DNA of 64,000 nt from Undaria pinnatifida (lineage: Eukaryota > Sar > Phaeophyceae > Laminariales > Alariaceae), in assembly GCA_012845835.1 (NCBI GenBank), contig JABAKD010000029.1:2940970-3004969 (forward strand). Direction: 5' to 3'. The position numbers and the translations under genes are program-made. The notes beneath the pieces were generated by a model. The model did not search any database and had not been told where the DNA came from. It was given only the letters and a program-made list of their open reading frames with translations. Below, piece after piece: positions 41,599-52,038 of this stretch (positions within the stretch are counted from its first letter, which is position 1; each line of letters starts with the position of its first letter).

Positions 41599-43010
41599 AT
41601 GGGCCGATCTATTTTTGAAATCCTTCGCGAGGAATGCTGGAAACACGCAGCAACTAGCTGTGGCCTAGGGGATCACCCCACTGCTAATAATAAAAAGGTG
41701 ACGGATAGCGAAGTTCTGAGTATGTATGCATACACTACACTACTGCTGCATGTGGCTGTAAGATCACTGTACGAGGAGTATACCCAATAATTGCGCGCGT
41801 TTGGATCGCCGAAATACCCGAACCATCCGAAAACGTTTAAGAAGACTCACGCGCAAAATCCAAGGACAGATCCAACAACCCTTCCTTCGGGAAAGGAACG
41901 TGTTTTACCGCGAGTTATTTCTGCGGCCCAATTTTTTTGGGACCACAAGAAGAGTAAGTCAGAGGGTGACCACACAGTGTGCAGCCAACTTCGCAGAACA
42001 ATTCATCATGACATGTAGCATAGGGGATCGCCCCGCCGCTACTAACAGGTTCGTCGCTGATAAGATAGTTACGGGTGCAAGTTTTTTACGACTGTTGTGT
42101 GGACAGAACGCTCTTAAGACTACTGCTCTGTATGGCTACGTACCCGAAGGTAGGATTTTTCTCCGTTTCAATTGCCGAAAGATCCGAACACCAATATCCA
42201 CGCGCGAAATCCAGGGATGGATCCAACGCCCGTTAGGACCCCCACAAACGTGCTCCCGCGATTTTTTTTCTGCAGAACACCGCGATCAACAAGGAGGGTG
42301 ACCATACAGTTCTACAGCCAGCTTCGCTGAACAGCAATGTATAGGCTACGATTGGATCATCCCGCTGTTGATAAAGTAGAGCCGATAAGATAGTCGGATG
42401 AAGACTTGCACTTTTGGTTATATACACGGCTGCACGTATGATAGTAGCACACAATTACTTCTATTTGGATCGCCGAAATATATGAAAAAAAAATTCTACC
42501 AAAATGGGGAATGCAGGGATGGATCCAAGATCCCCCCCAGCATTACGGTCACCCACGAGTTCTTTTTAAGCAGAGTGTGGGTTTAAGCCAAAATCAGAGG
42601 GTGGCCATCACAGCTCACTGCCAGCTGCGCTGAACAGCCATGTACGTGTCCTAGGGTACCATCCCGGTGGATGGCTGTGATGAGGTGGTTGAAATATCGT
42701 GCTTTTGTGTATGATTTCGTATCAAATCAAGTAGTTAATACTGACTGGTACTTGAGAGTATTATTAGTATCCGTTTCAATCGCCAAACTATGCAAAAATC
42801 TATGGTATATAGTACTAGTAGTGCCCGCGCTTCTTGCCAAACGCAGGGAGAGCTATATGGATCCAAGACCTATCTATGGATCCAAGACCCCTCAGGAACA
42901 CAACGGCCAGCGAGTTCTTATGCATGCAGCAAAATTGTTGTGACGAAACACGAGCGGCGTCGTCATGCATTTCAAGGCCAATTTTGCTGAACGAACATCT
43001 TTGACCCAAG
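41599..43010. repeat. Degenerate tandem array, units of about 310-370 bp
   Basis: About four units share 'ggatcgccgaaatac', 'cgcgaaatccagggatggat', 'ggtgaccacacagt', 'ccaacttcgc(a/t)gaacag' and 'cataggggatcgcccc'. The first unit contains a 63-codon plus-strand frame (MGRSIFEILREECWKHAATS) that is at least partly repeat sequence. Coding status is open. Confidence 0.65.
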
Positions 43011-43332
43011 TGATATAACGTCGAGTACCAGAAATATAATAATCACAGCATACAAGGGACAGTACATGCACCAGGTATGGGAGCACACATTGGTCTTTGA
43101 CAAAGTTGGATCTGATGCGCCCAGCAAGCCTGGGGGGCACGCCTGTCAACGGGGGCTTGGAGATTATACCATGGCATCCCCAATGCCGTACTCTAAATTA
43201 GTGTTCACACCATGTATGCAATGGCAGGGCGCGACCTTGCAAACGGCATGTGAGCGGCGTACCGATATTTGGTCTCACGCGGTGACGATGCCTTGAGCAT
43301 AAAGGCGCTACGACTCCGATAGCGACGAACCA

Positions 43333-43868
43333 ACGACAAGTGCTACGATAGAGGTGCGCACCGCTTTTTTTTCTAATACTACCCCTCAATTTGGGAGCTT
43401 TAAAGGCACGTCTTAAACCAACCACTGGTATATGCAGAACAAAAAAAAACTGCTACCTACCGGATGGATAATCCCATCGCCTGTGATGTGTATACAACGA
43501 GGAATCACGCGAAAATAAAGACCTATTTAAGTCGTTCTACGGTACCTCCCCCAACCTTTCTTTAACGAAATCGCCCGTTTCAAAACCAGCTCCCGGGGGG
43601 TATCTAGTGAAATACGATGTCCCTCGACACCCCGACGTCATCGTTCGGTAGTCCTTTGCAAACAATAAAACATATGGAGTCTATTTTTTAATGGCGACCT
43701 TCCTCGTGTCGAGCAGCCAGGAAACGTTTGTTAGAGAAAATCGCTGGTTTTGGGGGGGGCTATCGTAGAATCAGTCATTTCTGACATTTTTGGGCTACAG
43801 AGCCCCCGTCAGTCTGACAGCGGGTTTCACACGAAAAATGCTGCCTCTACCGCAGAACGCGTCCAACA
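43333..43868. mobile_element. MITE family C interrupted by MITE E
   Basis: Left end GTGCTACGATAGAGGTGC, body blocks 'actgctacctaccggatgg' and 'gaatcacgcgaaaataaag', then the E element, then the remaining C end 'ctgacatttttgggctac', 'gcccccgtcag' and 'cctctaccgcagaacgcgtc'. Confidence 0.8.
43531..43773. mobile_element. MITE family E nested in MITE C
   Basis: Reverse orientation relative to 38272: GTCGTTCTACGGTACCTCCC at the left, GGGGGGGGCTATCGTAGAAT at the right, with 'ccgacgtcatcg' and 'gtcgagcagccaggaaacg' inside. Confidence 0.85.
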
Positions 43869-44220
43869 CTTGTCAATACTAGCCAATTAATGCGTTTCTC
43901 TAGGCATCTTCGAGCAATCTTTGCACAATTGTTCTAGACCCCACCCCGTTTTGTAAGTTACGGGCACACCGTGGTACTCCCCAATGCCGTACTCTAGTCT
44001 TGTGTATGACGTATGCGCGGCGGGACGCAATGTTGCAAACGACACGTGGACGGCATACCGGAATGTGGGGCATCATGCAGTGACGGTGCCTTGAGCATGA
44101 AGGCTGTGCTCGTGATTGCGACGAACCAACAACGCTTGCCACTTGATACGTTTCTCCCCCCATCTTCGAATAATCTTTGCAAAATTGTTCCAGACCCCCC
44201 CCTCGTTTCGTTATTTAGAT

Positions 44221-44780
44221 CTTAGGTCCAGGATCTCACGTAGCAGCCCCCCCTCCCCCGTGCTTCGTGACTTAGATCCAGGATCACGTAGCAGGCCCCC
44301 CTTCCCCCTCCTGACTACGGCCCCCACGGAGTGATGCTAGAATGCGTTCAAACGAATGTTCTGAATGCCTTGGTGTCCCAAAACTGAGGAAATTGTCTGC
44401 AAAATGAAACCACGACTTCCCCGCCAATGGCCGGTGGCATTGTGTGGCGAAATGGTAAGGCCAAAACTATCGACTAGATACCACGATAACGACGAAGTAC
44501 ACACCCTCTTCTAATACCCGAGTAATACAAAAATAACTAGGTGTGGTACCCGGGTAACCCCTCGGTATGTACCGTTCTACCCGGGTATTACCAATGTAAC
44601 ACGATGGTGGCCGGGTAACCCTGAGAATATACCCTACCAACTCCACGGTATTCCCAAGATACCAAGATGTGGTACCCGGGTAACCCTGAGTATGAAGAAA
44701 ATCAATCTTTCGTATGTACGCAATCAAAACCCGGGTATGATCAACATACTGAGGTGTGGTGTCCGGATGTCCTTTAACAT
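44221..44780. repeat. Poly-C duplication and ACCCGGGTAACCC minisatellite
   Basis: 44221-44310 has two copies of 'agatccaggatcacgtagca' joined by poly-C. 44500-44770 has four loose units of about 75 bp with '(t)acccgggtaaccctgag' and 'gtattaccaa'. The minus-strand frame through it is repeat translation. Confidence 0.8.
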
Positions 44781-45439
44781 ATGCCCCTACTAAAGCCACC
44801 GTTTCAACGGAATCCATCAGTCCGTAATGCTACAACGCTTCATCCCTTTGATACCATCAAATATAACCATCTCCAACAACTGTGCATCAGTGTCCATCCA
44901 ATGTTGATATGGGGAATACGTGTCTCGCCTCTTCTCCCACTCTATTCCGTAAACCTGGTCGATCGCGAAGGGATGTGGTTCGCGCGATATCATAGCGACG
45001 GCAACGGACAGGGGCGATGCATGGCTATAAACAGTAAGTACGCATCTAAACAGTAAGTACGCATCAAGGCGACTGACTGCATAGCAGTGGTTATTATCCG
45101 ACATCTTTAGCAGGATGCTCAGTCACGGGTGTGCTTGGCATGCCAGGGGTGGTTAGTCGTGGGTTGCTTGAACCCCCTCCAACCCAATGAGAGCAAACGT
45201 TTCTACACACGAACGGGCAGAAACTTCCTTCTACAGGAAATGAACCCAGCCTGGATCGAACAAAACATGTGATCTTGTGCCAGTCTAGAAGATAGTGTGG
45301 ACATTGCTTTCGAGAGGAAACCAACAAATCAACCCCGGACGGCGAGAGGCAACTTCTAGTATCACCAGCTAGAATGCCACGAACTTTTTTTTTTTGTTGG
45401 TCAAGATGCTTCGTATGAGAAAACCGGGGAAAGCTGTTT

Positions 45440-45712
45440 TTACACCTTGTAACCAGCGATACGCCATCCGACGTGTTCGATGGATGACAGTAAGCTGAGT
45501 GAGCTTCCCGTAGGTTGCGTGATGGCCGGACAACCGAATTTCGTGGGCCCATCGGCAGCCGTATATAAAAACCAAATTCGCGTTTCATCGAGCAGGTGGC
45601 AGTTGAGAAAATATTCACTAAACCGTCTAATATCCTGGCGGGTGTTGGCCCATCGGTGCGTACGATCAATAAATGTATGATCACTACGACATGGAAGCAA
45701 CAAAAACTTCAA
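45440..45712 (-). CDS. Possible 3' exon of the glycosyltransferase-like gene
   Basis: Minus strand. After a 'catgtcgtag' acceptor-like site the frame reads SDHTFIDRTHRWANTRQDIR, then RFSEYFLNCHLLDETRIWF, ending at GYKV and stop. The 'W-x-N-T-x-x-x-R' pattern is reminiscent of the C-terminal region in the HIRSGDIF transferase family. The alternative is that the gene simply ends in frame at 45968. Confidence 0.3.
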   Translation of the reverse strand: MKFLLLPCRSDHTFIDRTHRWANTRQDIRRFSEYFLNCHLLDETRIWFLYTAADGPTKFGCPAITQPTGSSLSLLSSIEHVGWRIAGYKV

Positions 45713-45967
45713 ACATTCCTCATTTCAGGATCTCAGTGTCTCGGACACAAAACTGCCGTTTGGACAAAGTGGAAGAGTGCATCCCGATGAAGACCCCCCC
45801 AGTGCAACGCCGTTGGGGCTTGAAATGTAAATATCATTCTGGTCCATCGGAACGAGAGATTGTGCTCAAACGTGTGCCATTTTCGTTCTTCTACAAGTTA
45901 GGGAGTTTGGGTTCCGTATGCACCGCCTCTAACAAGAAGCCTCGGAGAATCAAGGTGCACCTCTAGC
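45713..45967 (+). repeat. Distant relative of the 40.3-kb exon
   Basis: The plus-strand frame contains RLDKVEECIPMKTPP and KRVPFSFFYKLGSLGS, which echo the NVRECIPTFKKKP segment of the exon at 40319. Similarity is at the level of short blocks only. Confidence 0.3.
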
Positions 45968-46273
45968 TTAGCAAGCGTAATGAATCCCTTTGTATATGCC
46001 CCGGTGATGTTGTACCGCTTCGCCTCCACCTACCTCCGCGTCTGGCTTCTCGATGAGGAGGAGAGTCGTGTTGTCTGGGTTTCGCGTGGGTAGCGGTAGC
46101 ACGTCGTTGTGTACTCGATCTCGTCGCGAGCTCCGCCCCGGTCCGCAGCTGTCCGGCACATAGAAGGTCGAAGCTCTTGTGTGGGCGAATGTCAGGAAAT
46201 GCAAGGTGGAGCGGGCCACAGCGAGGGCGTCCGCACAAAGCATGACCCTCATGTCCTCCAGTAGGAGCCGGTT
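45968..46273 (-). CDS. Glycosyltransferase-like gene, exon 3
   Basis: Acceptor TTTCGCAG|AAC, phase 0. The frame reads NRLLLEDMRVMLCADALAVA, then RSTLHFLTFAHTRASTFYVP and DSCG. This matches the 'D...L..A..LVxARSTF' segment in which O-fucosyltransferase-like enzymes place the nucleotide-sugar-binding Ser/Arg. The frame then runs to a stop at 45968 through less conserved sequence; an alternative donor into an exon near 45.7 kb is possible. Confidence 0.6.
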   Translation of the reverse strand, partial: NRLLLEDMRVMLCADALAVARSTLHFLTFAHTRASTFYVPDSCGPGRSSRRDRVHNDVLPLPTRNPDNTTLLLIEKPDAEVGGGEAVQHHRGIYKGIHYAC

Positions 46274-49200
46274 CTGCGAAAGTTGCAAAATGTTGTTCAC
46301 GCATCGGGCGGATCACGATCTATTTGTCTAACAACCAATTTACTGTATAGTAGATCCTACATATGATATGTCGTTGTTAAAACATGGCTATTACATGATG
46401 TCCTCCAGAAGAGGCATGTTTAGGGATAATAGCCAACTGGTCACGCATCTGACAGATCACGTTAGGCTATAATATCTAATCTGCTAGTTCGTGATTCTAT
46501 CCTCATGAGAACCCCGGCGCGCAGCTGTCGGGCACATCATAGAATGTCGAATCTGTCGTGTGGGCAAAAACCAGAAATAGAGGCTTGAGCGGGCCACAGC
46601 CACGGCGTCCGCGCAAAGCACGTCTCCCATGTTCTCGAGAAAAGGCCTCTTTTGCGACAATAATTAAAATCACATCGGACATTGTTCACCATCAAGATCA
46701 TGTAGATCATCGAGATTCTGTACATGCCGTTATGATATGGTGCGTAGGGCCTGAAAGAAAAGACCGCTTCTGGAACAAGAGGCAACATGTGCACACATCC
46801 GACAGATCACGATTGATGACTAGATCTGCACGATATATCCTATATATTCTGTCGTTGTCAAAGCACAGCCTTTGCTATTTGTCCTCCAGACGAGGCCGCT
46901 TCATGAAAAACACAAACTATTCACACCGGGAAAATCATGATTTATTTTTACATCATATTCTAAATGTTGTCAAATCCACATCTATCGTTGTGATAACGCC
47001 GGCAAACACAACGTCGAGGCTGTCGTGGGGGAAAACACGTGGGACACAGGGCGGAAGGAGCCACAGCTAGGGCGTTCGTGCAAAGGATGGACCTCATGTC
47101 CTCCAGTAGAGGGAGCTTCTGCAAGGATTGCAGTACGTTTGCGAATCGAACGATCGTGATTTAGATCATCTACAATTATAACTAATCCTCTAGTTTTATG
47201 CTTGTCTCTACAGCATAGTCACACGCCAGACACAACAAAACGATCTACCAGGTACCACGTATATAGATAATCTACATATCCTGTATCTGTCTTCTTGCAA
47301 CACACTCACAATGTATCTGACATATCACGATCTATGTACAACACTGTATGTAGACAATCCGGATCCTATAGGTGTCCTAAAAATATCGTTACACACAGAT
47401 CACGATCCAGATAGCTTAAACACCTTCTTACAGCACTTCCTTATAATTGGGTTTAGGCATCAGCGAACTGGGTCAAACGCATGCCCGTAGGGTCTTAAGT
47501 GGAGTGAGGAGCAGTATTAAAAACCAATTGTGCTGCCGACAACCTGATCCTGGCCGTTGGTATACAGAACAATCTCCGGGCTGCGTCTCCTCTTCATCAG
47601 AAAATGGTTTTGTAGGAGGGACGGACGGATCCTTCCGATTGCAGAAAGGCTTCTGCAAGGAAGGCCTATTCCAAATAATCTAGCTGTGGCCACTCAGGTC
47701 GCGATTCCGCGCAGAGTTCATTGATATAGACTGGCGCTGAGGGCCGCCAACAAGCGAGGGAAGGGAGGAAGAAGCGGGAGGACTGAGGCCAATGACCTTG
47801 GGTGGGAATGTTGATGAGGACTAAGGTAGACTCATACCCGAAATGAACATATATATGTAGGGATGAGGATTAGGGAAGACCAATGCCTAAAATGATCATA
47901 TGTAGGGACACATAGATAGAAAATGAGAAGGTGTAGGGAGAGGAAATGGGGAAGAAATGGTTGGCAGAAGGTCATAGATACTACTCGTACTGCTTTATGG
48001 AAGGATATTTGGGTTACATCGGAAAGGCATTTATGCTATGTTGTCGGAGGGTAAAAATGACAATAGTATAGAAAATAAACTGATGATGCATTCCACAGCC
48101 GTCAGATTATGCCCCCCTAAAAAACGGGTTTTTATTGTGTCCGCGCACAGATTGATTAACATCACCCTGATGACCCTGGTACAAGCTACACTGTAGTTCC
48201 AAGGAGACTCGCAGAGCTATATCCTTAATGAGGACACACAACCCGTAATACGCGCGATCGGAGTATCACACACGGGTTGAAAAGATACGTTTCGAAGAAA
48301 TCTTCGATATCACGGCTGGAGTGTATTTTGCTTTTTTATAAAATACCAGGTACGACGTGGTGATAATACATCTTATTCACGGCCCACAGTGGTAGATTGT
48401 CTAGATCCTAAACCTATAGTTACAATATGAAATACCACGCTGTATGCACGACCTACTGTGGATATCCTATATATGTCTTCACAATGCATTAACGCATCGG
48501 ACAAGTAACAGTCGATTTTGCTACTGTACTGTAATTGATAATTAATTGCCTTTCCGGTGAGAACGGGCTCAAAATTTTTAGCGGCAAAACAAAAGCTAAA
48601 AATACAAATAATGGTCGCGGGCACGGACACGTTGACTGCACAGCGCATGCTATCTCGCTTTTTCGGCCGGATTGGAGCCGAACCGAGCGAGCTTAGCGTC
48701 GATCTGGGCGAGTACGCCGATACCTTGTATGCGTTCAATGTGCATGACGCAAGCGCGTTGTTTTCCTATACATGCCCGTCGTACGCACGTCATTTTCTTC
48801 AAACAAACGGGTGCCTCAGTGCCCCCACATAGCACGTGAAGTTGCGTGATACCTCGAATCATTTTCAGATGAAGAGGTGGAAGTCGCCTTGTCCGCGGCC
48901 GCCATGGCATCACATTCGAGTGGTGTTCGAGCCTGCACACCGGCAGCTCAGCTTAAATAAACGCCTTGATGTCTGATGAGACGTAGCCCTGTGTCGACTG
49001 CGATCGTCTTGCTCGACCCGGATAGCACAGTATATAGGAGGTATTCTGGTGAGCGTTGCGATGATCGCCAGGCTCTCGCCTGACGACGGCGGGTTTGTTG
49101 AACGTCTCGGTCAGGAACATCCTTTAAGGCCAAACCGTACGACCAACACCTCGAAACTCCAAGGCTACGGGGTAAGGGGTGGACCCCCAATTTCACCACC

Positions 49201-52038
49201 ATATTTGAGCCAGTTGCGCGAGTGACTCTGTAACTCACTGAAAAAAAAAAAATCAAAAGGCGATGTTTCTGCGAAGAGCGTAGCTTACCCTTCCATGTCC
49301 CGGATTCATATCGCAAAAACCGCGGAGGGCACAGCGGGTAACCCGCGCGAGTGATTCCGGGCCGCTGCGGAAACAACAAAACGTTTTACCTCCTTGCCGT
49401 AGCTAAAACGATCGCTATCGTAGGAGGTAGATGGTGGCCACAGACGGCGAAACAGGACGGGGATACGACGTAGGATAAGCAAACATTTTCTGTGTAGTAT
49501 ATCTGGAAGAAACGTAACGAGCACCCAAATGTTGGAGGTGTCTCTATTAGGAGTAGGAACGCTGCTCTGTCTCGAAAGGGATGCGTGGTCAATCAATGAT
49601 CAAGTGACCAAGGCAAGCAACAAATGAATACGCCCCCCCCCTTAACATGCCCCCCCTTCCTACCGTAGCTTTGGGCTAGAGTGTAGCATGCACCGAGAAC
49701 GACGAAGTGCATGTGTGTTGAAAGACCCTTACATTATGTAGGACGACGTTGGGTCCTAGCAGACCCATTCCGTTCAGCGTCTCAAGCGCCGCGTAGGTCG
49801 GATTCATAAACCTCGGGTACATCGCGCTGGTGATGATGGACACGTCGGACCAGGCCTTGTGCGCGATGGCCTTCAGGAAAAACTTTAGCGGGGGCTTCAT
49901 CCCAAGGATAACCAACGGAAGTGCGAGGGAAAAAAACAAAAGGACAGAGACAATTATTCAGCACATAGACTATATGCACTTCACTTCACGCCTAGGGATT
50001 CATAGGTTAGGGACAGAGATCATTTCCACGAGGGCTTCAGCGCAAGGGAAAAAAACGCACAGGAGCAAGCACCAAAAAGGAAGTGGTTGTAGATATGAAG
50101 TCGGCGCGTACACATTACGCTAACAAATGACAATCATCAACGGGTCAGAGACTGAACGCTCTTCAGACGCATGCTACGGTCACATAGAGGTGCACCATTT
50201 TTTCCCCCCTCAGGTTCCTCGATCGTGTGTAGGTTAAAGCTCTCCCAAACACCGATTAGGGGAAAAAAAGGGCTGCTATATGATAAGCAGATGAGCAATC
50301 CCACGGCCTAGGTAAGGATATACGTCGAAAATTATGACGCGTGCTACGATAGAGGTGCACCACCGCTTTTATTGTTTTCTGAGGTGAACATTCCTCAATT
50401 TGGGAGCTTAAGACATGCCCCCTCCGCCCAAAAAAACTGAACTGATTTGGAGAAGAATAAAACTGCTACCTAGCGGATGAAAATTCCATGGCCTAGGATT
50501 ACAATAAGAATCACGCAAGCAAAACGGCCTATTATTTATTTTTTTTCCCCGACGATTTTGGGTTAAGGGGCCCCGTCATTCAGAAAAAAAAATAGCCAAA
50601 AAATGGTATACCTCTATTATTATTGTAGCGCGCGTCTATGTTGAAAAAAATGACGAAATTCTGACGATTTTGGGATAAGGTTGAGGGGCCCCGTCATTTT
50701 TCAGAAAATAAAATAACCAAAGAGCGCTATCTCTATCGAGGCACGCGTCTTCGGCGGGGGCTTCGTCGAAGGCGCAAGACACAGGGGGGCACACAAGATG
50801 AAAGGGATACACATACATGCGCAGAAGTAGCTCCATGTCGTCTTCCCGCAAAATGTGGAAGTTATCATTTTTTTCTTGAGTTGGTGCGGGAGTTTGTCAA
50901 ATGCCTCACCACCACACTGGCACCAATTTCGCCATGATGTTGAGTATATCCCACCCGACATGTGTTTGGAAAGCCTTTCTCGTTAGGACATGCTCCTGTT
51001 ACTGCAGATTTTTTCGTGATTTTTCACGATCGAAAAGGTGTACAGGAGGCGTATGTATTGTCCACCTTCTACCGTGTCGACGGCACGAGAGCGCACTGTC
51101 AACTCGTAGCACAAAACCACAAAGTCGGTCTCCCCAGCGCGATGCACGGAGCGCCAACACACCACCAGGGTCAACATACTTAGTCCGTTACACCACGGTA
51201 CGTGCAGAAAGTTTTGAACTTGTTCCGTGCCAGGTCCGGGCGAGAATAGATGCGTGCTACAAGCCTAAGACGGTTCTGGCAGACAGCGCTCCTCAACCGG
51301 AGTGCCGCCCAACAACGCCTGATTACCATTTGCGTGAAATTTTGTCGTTAAACCCCTAGGTCACCGAACTTTTTTCATGGGAGTGCACTTTCAGGCGTTC
51401 TTTAGGTCACCAGCCGGATAACTTGTTCGTCTCCTCGGCGATTTGCCTCAGAAAAAAATAGATAAATTGCTGCCGCAGCTTGCGTCTGGTGCAGCCAAAC
51501 TCACCTGGCCATACTCCGGGTGTGTTTTCCCCTGCCCTTTCGCGTTGAAAATGTCGCCCGATCGGATGTGGATTACGAGAGACCCCGCGCTTCCGTCGCC
51601 ACCAGTCCCAAGAAATTGTGGCCCAGGATCAAGAGCCGTAGACGATTGGACATTGCGTTTTTCCTCGGGAACAAGGGCTGCAGATGCTCGGAGATGGCGT
51701 GTGCCCTCGAGATGAAGGGCTGCAGACGGGAGGAGGTCGTCAATTCCCTCGGGATCTAGGGCTGTAGACGACCGGAGATGGCGTCTGTCCTGGTGGAGGT
51801 TTCTCAGTGATTGCTGGTGGCTACCGCCTGTGGTAATGGTTGCGTTAGTTGTGTCTTTTGGAAGACAGAATGAGTCTGCGCGGGCCACAGAGCCTAACAC
51901 CTCTGCTTCGCAGCCCCTCACGAAGACTCGGTTGAGGCAGCGCAGGAGGTCTGGATGGACACCTTCGGATGGGAGGGAGGTTCGCGGCAACAAAACAACA
52001 CAACGATGCAATGTGGGTACATATTGCTGGCCCGACAT
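45968..52038 (-). CDS. Glycosyltransferase-like (O-fucosyltransferase-related) gene, three exons recognised
   Basis: Minus strand, coding parts 52038-51505 (5' limit uncertain), 49894-49733 and 46273-45968, all joined in phase 0 at GT-AG borders. The joined segments VIHIRSGDIF, HPEYGQ|PPLKFFLKAIAHKAW, SIITSAMYPRF and ADALAVARSTLHFL follow the order of conserved blocks in the O-FucT/GT23-like 'HIRxGDxF...YGQPPL.FY...ARSTF' family of algae and other protists. Such enzymes transfer sugars from nucleotide donors in the Golgi or endoplasmic reticulum. The Arg of HIRSGD is the catalytic/GDP-binding residue in the family. The N-terminal signal or membrane anchor was not located. Donor and acceptor sugars are unknown. 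Introns carry decayed copies of exon 3. Confidence 0.65.
47400..48090. other. Unassigned intronic stretch
   Basis: Purine-rich at 47740-47960 with loose 'gtagggatgagga' repeats. The frame at 47447-47683 is unrecognised. No feature is supported. Confidence 0.25.
48095..48335 (+). repeat. Dispersed repeat family A copy
   Basis: Near full length: 'aaaacgggtttttattgtgt', 'acatcaccctgatgaccctg', 'tatatccttaatgaggacac' and 'cggctggagtgtatttt'. Some internal substitutions. Confidence 0.8.
48557..48832 (+). CDS. Possible small ORF opposite the glycosyltransferase intron
   Basis: The plus-strand frame includes MVAGTDTLTAQRMLSRFFGR, then IGAEPSELSVDLGEYADTLY and AFNVHDASALFS, then stops at 48832. A second protein-like stretch (EEVEVALSAAAMASHSSGVR) follows a TTTTCAG at about 48869 and stops at 48957, so these could be two exons. 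The family was not recognised. Confidence 0.3.
   Translation: MRTGSKFLAAKQKLKIQIMVAGTDTLTAQRMLSRFFGRIGAEPSELSVDLGEYADTLYAFNVHDASALFSYTCPSYARHFLQTNGCLSAPT
49164..49403. mobile_element. MITE family P, inverted copy
   Basis: From GCTACGGGGTAAGGGGTGG to CCTTGCCGTAGC. Contains 'gttgcgcgagtgactctgta', 'cggattcatatcgc' and 'aacccgcgcgagtgattccg'. Confidence 0.7.
49470..49670. repeat. Repeat shared with 14.0 and 33.7 kb
   Basis: 'ctggaagaaacgtaacgagc', then 'gggatgcgtggtcaat', 'ggcaagcaacaaatgaatac' and poly-C, then 'cttaacatgcccccc'. The same order of blocks occurs in QCR2 intron 3 and in the repeat-protein intron. Confidence 0.7.
49733..49894 (-). CDS. Glycosyltransferase-like gene, exon 2
   Basis: 54 codons, phase 0 at both ends: acceptor ATGAAG|CCC, donor AAT|GTAAGG. 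Reads PPLKFFLKAIAHKAWSDVSI, then ITSAMYPRFMNPTYAALETL, then NGMGLLGPNVVLHN. It continues the conserved 'YGQ-PPL-x-F' motif begun in exon 1 across the splice junction, which is the strongest evidence for the gene model. Confidence 0.65.
50161..50760. mobile_element. Cluster of MITE C copies
   Basis: A worn copy at about 50165-50333, a good reverse copy at 50336-50636 (GACGCGTGCTACGATAGAGG to GTAGCGCGCGTC, with a single unfilled TTAA in 'gggagcttaagac') and a right-half fragment at 50640-50755 ending at 'ctctatcgaggcacgcgtc'. The last abuts 'ttcggcgggggcttcgtcga', which resembles the acceptor edge of glycosyltransferase exon 2. Confidence 0.75.
51505..52038 (-). CDS. Glycosyltransferase-like gene, exon 1 recognised part
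   Basis: The 3' part reads GSLVIHIRSGDIFNAKGQGK then THPEYGQ and ends CAG|GTGAGT. Upstream in the same frame lie four units of 42-45 bp encoding about 14 residues each (RSSTALDPEG-like, PSAALHLEGT-like, RASAALVPEE-like), a minisatellite inside the open frame. Further upstream HPDLLRCLNRVFVRGCE may belong to the same exon. The true 5' border is uncertain. Confidence 0.6.

Larger units (their letters stand above)
43150..44220. repeat. Tandem duplication split by nested MITEs
   Basis: The block 'ccccaatgccgtactcta..t' through 'gacg(a/g)tgccttgagcata', then 'gcgacgaaccaac', occurs at 43170-43332 and again at 43980-44135. Insertion of MITE C (43333-43868), itself carrying MITE E (43531-43773), separates the two. 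Confidence 0.75.
46274..49732 (-). repeat. Glycosyltransferase intron 2 with copies of exon 3
   Basis: Minus-strand relatives of exon 3 lie at about 46500-46660 (reads SQKRPFLENMGDVLCADAVA in one frame; acceptor AG replaced) and 47010-47115 (KLPLLEDMRSILCTNALAVA behind an intact TTGCAG). Edge fragments ('tcctccag(a/t)' boundary) lie at 46400 and 46880. A '(c)gacagatcacgat' spacer recurs at about 46310, 46450, 46800, 47140 and 47315. Confidence 0.7.
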
